In this document: positions 1-6,200 of the stretch, piece by piece
Numbering within the stretch: position 1 is the stretch's first letter
Layout: the number at the start of each line of letters is the position of its first letter
Origin: Rhodothermia bacterium
GTDB lineage: Bacteria; Bacteroidota; Rhodothermia; Rhodothermales; JABDKH01
Length of the DNA: 6,319 nucleotides
Assembly: GCA_018679295.1 (NCBI GenBank)
Contig: JAHHLP010000297.1
Coordinates: forward strand, 1-6,319
Direction of reading: 5' to 3'
The notes under the pieces: generated by a model
The model's input: only the letters and a program-made list of their open reading frames with translations
The model's database searches: none
Told to the model about the DNA's origin: nothing
Made by a program: the position numbers and the translations under genes

Positions 1-1
1 G

Positions 2-295
2 GACTACCTCGAAGAGGGGCGACTGCTCATCGTTGGTGCTTCACTGCGCCCTACGCACCAACTGGCGATCGTGGTAGACGCCCTGAAGGATGCACGCTTT
101 CCCGTGTCGGTGCGTGGAGGCATAGAAATACTTCCGGTCCCGGTTCTCGCGCTGCGTGGAGGAATGTCAGTCGCTCCCGAAGCTCTATCGCTCGGCGTAG
201 GTATCGATACCGGCATTGCGCGACTCGACCTGGCTGCCAACCGCCACGCAACACTGGGGTGGTCGAGAGCCATCTCCATGAGAATTGAAGTCTAG
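2..295 (+). CDS. Outer-membrane beta-barrel protein, C-terminal part (PorV/PorQ-like), 5' end outside window
   Basis: An open frame enters from the left edge and ends at the TAG at 293-295, giving 97 residues with no start in the window. The sequence is a run of amphipathic strands with alternating hydrophobic residues separated by short turns: RLLIVGASLRP, then LAIVVDALKD, VSVRGGIEILP, VLALRGGMSV, ALSLGVGIDTG and a closing LGWSRAISMRIEV. This is the usual ending of single-chain outer-membrane barrels of the PorV/PorQ/UPF0164 type, where a Gly-rich 'GASLRP' strand, a 'RGGIE' strand and an 'LGxG' strand precede a final strand after 'LGWS'. Members of that group act in the outer membrane, in some cases with type IX secretion. 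The family call is by pattern only; the barrel nature is much surer than the exact family. The next gene begins at or just after its stop, which suggests cotranscription. Confidence 0.6.
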   Translation, partial: DYLEEGRLLIVGASLRPTHQLAIVVDALKDARFPVSVRGGIEILPVPVLALRGGMSVAPEALSLGVGIDTGIARLDLAANRHATLGWSRAISMRIEV

Positions 296-2426
296 AACCA
301 CTACCCTGAGCAGCAAGCGCACACGACCCTGTCCACCCATTCTCCCTATGGCGTCATCGACAAACTATGTGTTTGTCACGATAATGATTATGACGTCGTT
401 GGCGGTAGTGCGAGTCGGCGACGCGCAAGATGCGACGCGCCATGCGCAGGAGATGCTCCGAAGGTCCTTGATTCAGTCCGCGGATCCTGAAAGTGAGGTC
501 AATACAGACGACGATGCGGTCGCGATCCTGCTTGACCAGCCATTGGATCTGAATGCGGCTACAGTAGACCAGCTCGTTCGGATCCCGGGGGTAACCCCTC
601 CGCTAGCTCGGCTCATCGTCAGCCACCGACAACGGTATGGCGACTTCGCATCCACCGATTCTTTGACAACGGTTTTTGGAATCTCCGGCAACGACGCTGA
701 ACTGGTAGCGCCATTCGTTTTCGTCGAACACATGCCCACCTCGCACCGGAACCCTCTTCAGCTACGGTTGAGCCACATGATGCAGGGCAGACTGGATGAA
801 GGAAAGGGGTTTTCCCGCAGTGCGTCAGACTCTGTCACACGCTATCTCGGAGGACCGATTGGATGGACAACTCGTTTCGCCGCTGAGACCGAGTCTTTCG
901 TTGCAACCGCAACCGCAGACCATGATCGAGGCGAGCCATGGCAATGGCGACCGTCCGGTCGCAGGTTTGGCGCGGACCTCATTTCCTGGTCAGTCGAGGT
1001 CAAGCCGGGGGGTAGAATCCTCCGCAGCATCGTGATCGGCGACATTCGGTACTCGAGTCGGATGGGTCTGGCGGCAGGAGCAAATGGCTTTGCCTCATTC
1101 GAGCGTCCCTCGCGCGCCGCTTCGTACAGTCCTCCGCGCGGCTACTCAGGAACCGGCAGTTCTTCGAGCGGTCGAGGAGTCGCGGTTCGACTCGAAACCG
1201 GGCCAATCGAAGTGGCAACGATCGCATCGCGCGGACGCCGAGACGCTCGACATGAAATCACGACCGCCGGCGACTCCATCCTGGTGATGAGTTCGTCCGA
1301 CCGAAACCACCGAACGGACGCGGAGCTTGAAAGACGAAACCTACTTGGTCTACGATTCGTGGCCGTCAGGGTTGGTGTTACGGGAGACCGTATCGACATA
1401 GGCCTTTCAGCCCAGAACACTTCATTCGACAAGGCGGTCTCTCGTGTTGATCGTCCCGATCAACTGTTCGCCTTCGCGGGGCAGTCGCAGAGCACCCTCG
1501 GGGTCGATCTTTCGTGGCATTCCGGCCGGACCCGTTGCACTGCGGAAGCAATCTGGCCAGCCCAGTCGAAACTCACACTTGACTCGTTTTCGAGCGCCTG
1601 TTTTTGCGAAGTGAGCCCCGGCGGTTCCTATCGTGTCTGGACTTACGTCCGAATCCTGAGCAGATCATCCGGCAGTCTCGCAGGCGCGCCACTCAGCCGG
1701 GCGTCGGGACCTTCCGCGGGCGAACAGGGAATCTCCTTCGGGGTCAGGTCACGACCCGCTCGTGGTTTAGCGGTGACTATATATGCTGATCTCTGGCGAC
1801 ACCCATGGCTACGATTCAACCTGTGGCGGCCATCAGGAGGACGCGAAGTCGGGCTCCGGCTAACAAGAAAGACGAAGCGGTCGGCCCACTCCATCAAGAT
1901 CTCCCAGGTCTCAAAGGATTCCGGCGCAACTACGGTCGATAGTGTTGGAAGAAGCATAAGATCAGCCGAACGCATTACGCGGACGGTGCTTTCGTTATCC
2001 TCCAGCTGGTGGCTCGACCCTCGATTGGGTGTGCTTCTGGCCTCCGACCTCCGACGGGCACGTGGGCAAGAGCTTTCCTCAGCTGTTGGCACGCTGCTTT
2101 CGGTCGGTGCCCGCGTTCGCCACCGTCGGCTTCAGCTTTCGACAGGAGTGGCGCTTTTCGAGTCACCATCCGCAGCAACAAGGATTTATGCGTATGAGCC
2201 GTCCATGCGCTTCGGATTCGGCGCAGTCAGCTACACCGGTTCGGGTGAGCGCTGGTACGTGCTTCTTTCAGCCACCGTTGCTCATGCCGTACTAGTCCAG
2301 ATGAAATACTCGTCGACCTCGCGATACGGCGCCAGGACAGTTGGATCAGGCCTGGATGAGGTGCAGGGAAATCGGATACGTGACGTCGGATTCCAAATCG
2401 TCGTCAACACGTCCGGGAAGTCGTGA
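285..2426 (+). CDS. Exported helix-hairpin-helix (ComEA-like) protein with long beta-barrel-like C-terminal region
   Basis: The protein has 713 residues from TTG 285, or 692 from ATG 348. Residues about 27-48 form a hydrophobic export signal (YVFVTIMIMTSLAVV, then GDAQDA as a likely cleavage area). Residues about 88-148 are a tandem HhH module: DLNAATVDQLVRIPGV followed by a second hairpin at FGISGNDAEL. This is the ComEA/HhH_3 pattern, which in ComEA binds double-stranded DNA during natural transformation. The remaining roughly 560 residues are rich in Ser, Arg and Gly, with many short alternating strands (for example LGLRFVAVRVGVTGDRIDIGLSA), and resemble an outer-membrane barrel. I choose TTG 285 because residues 1-21 supply the positive charges of the signal n-region (KSR, KRTR), which are missing after ATG 348. 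That start overlaps the upstream stop by 11 bases. Neither start has a good Shine-Dalgarno site. A role in DNA uptake is only an inference. Confidence 0.8.
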   Translation: MKSRTTTLSSKRTRPCPPILPMASSTNYVFVTIMIMTSLAVVRVGDAQDATRHAQEMLRRSLIQSADPESEVNTDDDAVAILLDQPLDLNAATVDQLVRIPGVTPPLARLIVSHRQRYGDFASTDSLTTVFGISGNDAELVAPFVFVEHMPTSHRNPLQLRLSHMMQGRLDEGKGFSRSASDSVTRYLGGPIGWTTRFAAETESFVATATADHDRGEPWQWRPSGRRFGADLISWSVEVKPGGRILRSIVIGDIRYSSRMGLAAGANGFASFERPSRAASYSPPRGYSGTGSSSSGRGVAVRLETGPIEVATIASRGRRDARHEITTAGDSILVMSSSDRNHRTDAELERRNLLGLRFVAVRVGVTGDRIDIGLSAQNTSFDKAVSRVDRPDQLFAFAGQSQSTLGVDLSWHSGRTRCTAEAIWPAQSKLTLDSFSSACFCEVSPGGSYRVWTYVRILSRSSGSLAGAPLSRASGPSAGEQGISFGVRSRPARGLAVTIYADLWRHPWLRFNLWRPSGGREVGLRLTRKTKRSAHSIKISQVSKDSGATTVDSVGRSIRSAERITRTVLSLSSSWWLDPRLGVLLASDLRRARGQELSSAVGTLLSVGARVRHRRLQLSTGVALFESPSAATRIYAYEPSMRFGFGAVSYTGSGERWYVLLSATVAHAVLVQMKYSSTSRYGARTVGSGLDEVQGNRIRDVGFQIVVNTSGKS

Positions 2427-2530
2427 CTCGCTACGACGATAAAGTGGGTCCAGACCTGGCTTGCCTCACCCGGTGATGTCTTTGCTGCCGCCGAAGCCGT
2501 AGAAGCCGGCAATGGTCTACAGGGGTCAGA
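2427..2530. other. Gap between convergent genes, no clear terminator
   Basis: This 104-base stretch lies between the stop of the plus-strand HhH gene and the stop of the minus-strand zinc-ribbon gene. A bidirectional terminator would be expected here. The only symmetries seen are short (CCAG-AC-CTGG near 2443, and TGCCG/CGGCA with a long interior near 2485-2511), and none is followed by a T-run. No RNA gene or convincing small reading frame was found. Confidence 0.5.
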
Positions 2531-2911
2531 TCAGTTCGTGCAAATGGACTTGAGGGTCTTGCGACGCTTCTTGAGCTTGCTGTACCACTCGTCTTCATCG
2601 ACTTGGTCGTCGTCGAGGAAGTACTCCCAGTGGTCGACCGTATTCTCCTTCAGAATCACGTGCGTCTGCATGTGGGCGACGCGCTTGAGTATCGGGCTCA
2701 TGCCCATCTGATGTATGAACGTGATCTGGCAGTCGCCACTATCGGGCTCTGCCTTCACAGACAGCCAGTTGTCGCCGCACACATGACACGTGAAGAACCG
2801 GGATTCTGTGTCCTCACCGCCTAGCAGCTCTTCGAGCTCGTCAGCCTCTACTACGACGTCGAGAGGCACCATGGCTTCGGAACCGCACGCTTTACACTTC
2901 AATCGCTCCAT
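2531..2911 (-). CDS. Small zinc-ribbon protein of unknown function
   Basis: The gene encodes 126 residues. Two CxxC pairs, C6-K-A-C9 and C42-H-V-C45 (TCHVCGDNW), give a four-cysteine zinc-ribbon arrangement with about 32 residues between the knuckles. That spacer is very acidic (VVVEADELEELLGGEDTES). A middle part (CQITFIHQMG, MQTHVILKEN) is followed by another acidic stretch (FLDDDQVDEDEW) and a basic tail (KLKKRRKTLKS). There is no signal peptide or membrane segment, so it is probably cytoplasmic. The ATG start is well supported: a GAAGG Shine-Dalgarno motif (2919-2923) sits 7 bases upstream. The gene lies 140 bases downstream of the peptidase-propeller gene on the same strand, so it may be read from that gene or from its own promoter. 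I do not recognise a named family; binding nucleic acid or a protein partner is possible but unproven. Confidence 0.8.
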   Translation of the reverse strand: MERLKCKACGSEAMVPLDVVVEADELEELLGGEDTESRFFTCHVCGDNWLSVKAEPDSGDCQITFIHQMGMSPILKRVAHMQTHVILKENTVDHWEYFLDDDQVDEDEWYSKLKKRRKTLKSICTN

Positions 2912-2918
2912 GAACTAA

Positions 2919-2923
2919 CCTTC
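2919..2923 (-). promoter_or_regulatory. Ribosome binding site of the zinc-ribbon gene
   Basis: On the minus strand the sequence reads GAAGG, 7 bases before the ATG at 2911. It is the clearest Shine-Dalgarno motif in the window and fixes this start; the two long genes have none comparable. Confidence 0.6.
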
Positions 2924-2927
2924 ATTT

Positions 2928-2950
2928 TACGAGGGGTTCAACATCTCGTA
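2928..2950 (-). promoter_or_regulatory. Inverted repeat in the leader of the zinc-ribbon gene
   Basis: TACGAG (2928-2933) and CTCGTA (2945-2950) are exact 6-base inverted arms around an 11-base spacer. They lie 4 bases upstream of the Shine-Dalgarno motif. This could be an operator or an RNA hairpin in the leader. A 6-base arm can arise by chance, so this is a weak call. No reliable -35/-10 pair was found in the 140-base gap. Confidence 0.2.
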
Positions 2951-3051
2951 GCATGTACGGTTCGTCAGCCCTCAATGAATTCATCGGCAGACCACAATGG
3001 TTTCGTAATTCCCGAGATCGGAGAGCCGACGCGCACTGATTTGGAGCGCCC

Positions 3052-5910
3052 CTATCGGAACACCATTTCATACGAATCTGAGTCAGGCAGGTAGGCGGCT
3101 CCGAATCGCAGATCAAAATTCAGGAGATAGAAGACCCGAAACTGGAATCCGAGCCCCCCACCAACGGAGTCAATATCGAATGAAAGGTTTTCGCTGGACT
3201 TCACGGATTCGGCAAAGCCGTAGGCATAGATCGATTTCAAGAAAATTGGCAGCAGGAAGAATCCGTCATCGACGTAGAAAAGCGGCTGAAGCAGATCCAA
3301 TCCATACTTCACCCTCCCTCCCCGAGGCACAAACGAGTCCTCAAGGCCGCGTGGAAGGAAGAAGTCCAGGTTGTAGATGGCCGCTTCACTCTGCCAAAGG
3401 TATCCCGCGACGATACTGAACGAGCCGCCAGAACCGGGTATCGATGGAAAGAACAGGCGCGCCTCCGCCAACGTCCCGGTCCGCGACTTCGTGCTACTCC
3501 AAACGTCGTGCAACAGGGTGCCGCCGAACGTGAGCCCTCGCCGGAATCGTATATCGCGGAGGCTTGCGTGCGTCCCGAACTGAGCCGTCAAGGTGGGAGA
3601 AACGGTCGCGCGTTCATCATAAGTGGTTAGTGGTTGGCCGTCGCGACCGAAGAATCGGGCCCGGCTGTATTGACCGGCGATCCCGAACGACACGGATGAA
3701 CTGTAGACGTTCGATGACAGCGTCACAGGCAGCGCGAGGCCGAAGGCAGCACCCTCCTCCTCCTTCCCGACACGCCTGATCCCTTCCGAAGTCCGCACGA
3801 TGCGCGTCGACGGCGTTCGAAATACACCGACGGCCGGCCGGACAACGGACGCTCCTGACCGGAGAGTGAATTGACCCCAAAGTTTCTCCGCCTGATACCA
3901 TCCCACTGCCGAGTAGGACCACCGTTGCAGTGGATCCGCTCCCGCAATCGCGGCACCGACTCCGATCCCAAGATCTACATCCTCCGGCGACGTGTCCGTC
4001 ACCGTATAGTCGATGATCGGAAAGACCTGCCGGGGACTCAGGTATCTAAGCGGTCGATAAGGCCGCGAAACAACCTCCGATTCAAACTCATCCGGAACTG
4101 CCTCAATCGAGTCAACCGAATGCGTGTACGGAGCCGGCGCAATTCGTTCTCCTGCCGAGAAATCGAACGGCATCGTAGCCAGGTTCCATTGCTCATGCTG
4201 ATAGTCGATGAGGGCAATGCGCGAACCATCAGGCGATACCGATCCCTCAAACGAGCCGTATCTGGCGTTAGTAAGGCGGACGACGGTATTGTCGTCCAAT
4301 GACAGGGCATACAGATTCGCGGATCCGGAGAGATCGGATGTGAAGAGCAAGCCACGACCGTCGGGAAGCCAGCTAAAGTCCAGGACCGAGCCAGACGCCC
4401 ATTCCACGACCGGTTTGGCAGCCCACACGTCTCCATCGGGATAGATGAGGTAGATCCCCTGCACAGCATCTCTATTCACAAGGGCAGCCAGAGTATCGCC
4501 TGTTGGAGACCATTCAAGGCTCTTGATGTTCACGCGTGGCGGCAACGCTACCGCTGGGAGTTCGATCGTTCCGGACAGCCTCGCCAGACGCGAATAGGTA
4601 CCTGAATCGACAACACCCCAGACTTCTCCCCGGGGGCTCTCCGCGACGGCGGTGATACGGCCGCGTCGCGAAAGCCTGCTGGATGACCCGCCTCCTATCC
4701 TCAACCGAAAGACCTCGGCGATGCGTTCGCTGGCAACAAGCGGATCACGGACATAGCGGGAGAAAACAATGACCTTTCGATCAGCAGAGAGCCTGAAATG
4801 CACATCCTCGGTAATTCTCTCTGCCGAGACCCGCTTCTTTCCGCCGGTGTCGACATCGATCCGGTAGAACCCCTGAACGGTGTGGTATCCCGACAGATAA
4901 GCAATCACCTCGTGGTCATTGAGCCATAGCGGACGACGATGAACGAGTCCCTCAGCAGTCGACACAGTCGTCGGCTCCGTCACATCGCCGAGACGGAGCT
5001 GTCGCTCCAGTTCGACCTGCCGTGAGTCGAGTCGAAAATCTCTCGCAAGTGCCCACGGTGACTTTCGCGCCCCCGCCCACAGGCTTACCCCGTACCCCAG
5101 AAACGGGAATCGATTATGGAACCTCTGTGTTCGCCGGAAGGTGTCGCCCGCATCGTAGTCAAATAGGTAGGAGTAGAGGTACGAACCTCCATGATAGAAT
5201 CGATCACCGGGTATCGCGTAGCGTGGAGGCTCAAGCATCTGGGCAAGCGACCACGGCCGGTCCGCCATCATCGCCGCCCGAAACTGCATCTGGAACAGGG
5301 AGTGGTTGAGCCTTCCCGGGCGCCCGGGGCCTTCCGACTCCAAAAACACGGCCACGCCCTCGGCCATTCCGGCCGGCACCATGAGGTTCATCATGCGGGA
5401 AAGGTCGGGCGAGAAGAGACGGACGAGGCCAAGAAATCCGAAGCCGCCGTCGAACTCCGCGTGCACAGCGTGAACGAGTTCGTGCCGGGCCACCGCGTCG
5501 AGCCAGGAGGGGTGGCGCGGAGACAGACGATTCCCTTTCAATGAAGGGATCTCGATTTCCATTTTGAACGGAAGCGGTGTCACGAATCCGTTCGATCGAT
5601 CGTTGAAGGCGTTTAACACGACCGGGATCTTGATCTTCCGCCGCGTCCCCAGAAGCTCACGCGAACGAGCGAGAGACGACTCCAGAACCTCTCCGGTTTG
5701 TATCGCTTCGAGCTTGTAACCCGACTGATAGATCAGGTCGAAGTGATCCGTCTGGATCACTCGGTAGGACACCTCCGGTGGCCGCACGTCGACGGAGTAG
5801 ACCTGCGCCTGAACGGATGCAACGACGGAGACCAGCCAGGCGGCAACCGATACCAGTCGCCTGATTCGACGTTTACGGGAGCCGGAAAACGATGCGATAG
5901 ATGGGGCCAA
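3052..5910 (-). CDS. Exported zinc metallopeptidase (peptidase MA-like) fused to TolB/WD40-like propeller and outer-membrane barrel domain
   Basis: From the TTG at 5910 the protein has 952 residues. Residues 1-35 form a signal peptide: a basic n-region (SGSRKRRIRR), a hydrophobic core (LVSVAAWLVSVVASV) and cleavage after VQA. Residues about 50-300 hold a gluzincin-type peptidase: H143-E-L-V-H147 (codons near 5484-5470), with a third ligand candidate E184 in PAGMAEGVAVFLES, as in the peptidase MA family. Residues about 309-620 are a beta-propeller with TolB/PD40-like blades (WSPTGDTLAAL, WLPDGRGLLFTSD, SPDGSRIALIDY). Residues about 621-952 are amphipathic beta-strands resembling an outer-membrane barrel. 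The catalytic set looks complete, so an active periplasmic or surface protease is likely; the substrate is unknown. The frame stays open to GTG 6078, but that would leave only three bases after the tRNA terminator and put about 56 extra residues before the signal, so I prefer TTG 5910. It lacks a clear Shine-Dalgarno site; GTG 6036 is another option. Confidence 0.85.
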   Translation of the reverse strand: MAPSIASFSGSRKRRIRRLVSVAAWLVSVVASVQAQVYSVDVRPPEVSYRVIQTDHFDLIYQSGYKLEAIQTGEVLESSLARSRELLGTRRKIKIPVVLNAFNDRSNGFVTPLPFKMEIEIPSLKGNRLSPRHPSWLDAVARHELVHAVHAEFDGGFGFLGLVRLFSPDLSRMMNLMVPAGMAEGVAVFLESEGPGRPGRLNHSLFQMQFRAAMMADRPWSLAQMLEPPRYAIPGDRFYHGGSYLYSYLFDYDAGDTFRRTQRFHNRFPFLGYGVSLWAGARKSPWALARDFRLDSRQVELERQLRLGDVTEPTTVSTAEGLVHRRPLWLNDHEVIAYLSGYHTVQGFYRIDVDTGGKKRVSAERITEDVHFRLSADRKVIVFSRYVRDPLVASERIAEVFRLRIGGGSSSRLSRRGRITAVAESPRGEVWGVVDSGTYSRLARLSGTIELPAVALPPRVNIKSLEWSPTGDTLAALVNRDAVQGIYLIYPDGDVWAAKPVVEWASGSVLDFSWLPDGRGLLFTSDLSGSANLYALSLDDNTVVRLTNARYGSFEGSVSPDGSRIALIDYQHEQWNLATMPFDFSAGERIAPAPYTHSVDSIEAVPDEFESEVVSRPYRPLRYLSPRQVFPIIDYTVTDTSPEDVDLGIGVGAAIAGADPLQRWSYSAVGWYQAEKLWGQFTLRSGASVVRPAVGVFRTPSTRIVRTSEGIRRVGKEEEGAAFGLALPVTLSSNVYSSSVSFGIAGQYSRARFFGRDGQPLTTYDERATVSPTLTAQFGTHASLRDIRFRRGLTFGGTLLHDVWSSTKSRTGTLAEARLFFPSIPGSGGSFSIVAGYLWQSEAAIYNLDFFLPRGLEDSFVPRGGRVKYGLDLLQPLFYVDDGFFLLPIFLKSIYAYGFAESVKSSENLSFDIDSVGGGLGFQFRVFYLLNFDLRFGAAYLPDSDSYEMVFR

Positions 5911-6081
5911 CAGGCGCTGTGGGATGTGGGGTAGCGCAGCGTCGGTCCGTACAACGGACGCGGGCTGAAGAGGTTCGCGGGCGTCGACTTCCGCGACACG
6001 GGGAATGCTGCAGGTAGCAATGCCGGGACATCCCACAAACGCCCAGAAAGCCCATCCCAAACAGCGGGGGCTCCACACAGC
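5911..6081 (-). other. Probable leader/promoter region of the peptidase-propeller gene
   Basis: This stretch lies between the tRNA terminator and the preferred TTG start. The reading frame is open through it, so the true start could lie inside. Any promoter for the peptidase gene should be here, because the terminator stops transcription from the tRNA. No convincing -35/-10 pair was seen by eye. It contains the palindrome at 5945-5959. Confidence 0.35.
5945..5959. repeat. Short perfect inverted repeat upstream of the peptidase gene
   Basis: GTCCGT-ACA-ACGGAC is a perfect 6-base inverted repeat with a 3-base centre, lying 34 bases before the preferred TTG start. It could be an operator or a small leader hairpin. 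If the true start is upstream it would lie inside the coding region and have no such meaning. Confidence 0.25.
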
Positions 6082-6111
6082 AAAGGCCCTCGGTCAGAGA
6101 CCGAAGGCCTT
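6082..6111 (-). terminator. Rho-independent terminator of tRNA-Ser
   Basis: On the minus strand a 13-pair stem (AAGGCCTTCGGTC paired with GACCGAGGGCCTT, loop TCT) begins one base after the discriminator base of the tRNA and is followed by a short T-run (TTT, 6084-6082). One pair is G-U in the minus-strand RNA but would be a C-A mismatch in the plus-strand RNA. Together with the T-run this shows the hairpin is built for minus-strand transcription. The T-run is short, so termination may be incomplete. Confidence 0.75.
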
Positions 6112-6112
6112 G

Positions 6113-6200
6113 CGGAGGGGGTGGGATTCGAACCCACGGTACCCGCGAGGGGTACAACGGTTTTCGAGACCGCCCCGTTCGACCACTCCGGCACCCCTCC
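6113..6200 (-). tRNA. tRNA-Ser (anticodon CGA)
   Basis: The 88-base minus-strand sequence folds as a class II tRNA. The acceptor arms are GGAGGGG (6200-6194) and CCCCTCC (6120-6114), with discriminator G at 6113. The start GGAGGGGTGCCGGAG is typical of bacterial tRNA-Ser. The anticodon stem-loop GGTCTCGAAAACC carries the loop CTCGAAA, giving anticodon CGA, which reads UCG. The long variable arm GTACCC-CTCGC-GGGTAC is diagnostic of the Ser/Leu/Tyr class. The T-arm is GTGGG-TTCGAAT-CCCAC. The 3' CCA is not encoded (the next bases are CAAGG), so it must be added after transcription. TCG codons are plainly used in the neighbouring genes. A terminator follows at once, so this is the last or only RNA of its transcript. 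Confidence 0.95.

Noticed and set aside
1643..2092. Minus-strand frame of 149 residues opposite the HhH gene
   Set aside because: Antisense shadow of a clear plus-strand coding region, Arg/Pro/Ser-rich with no recognisable motif.
2480..2524. Gly/aromatic-rich minus-strand peptide (AGFYGFGGSKD) after the zinc-ribbon stop
   Set aside because: It is bounded by stop codons on both sides, has no start, and is only about 16 residues long; the repeated GGCTTC triplets explain its look.
2941..3000. Promoter-like TTGAGG followed after 19 bases by TACGAG on the minus strand
   Set aside because: Spacing and the -10 box are poor, and the lineage's promoter consensus is not certain, so it is not supportable.
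3871..4302. Plus-strand frame of 143 residues opposite the propeller region
   Set aside because: Arg-rich antisense shadow of the peptidase-propeller gene with no domain pattern.
5757..6194. Minus-strand frame of 145 residues beginning MPEWSNGAVSKTVV
   Set aside because: Its first part is the translation of tRNA-Ser, a well-known kind of false gene call, and the rest lies over the peptidase gene in another frame.
6113..6200. tRNA gene as an attachment site for an integrated element
   Set aside because: No integrase, no repeated tRNA 3' fragment and no mobile genes occur in the window.
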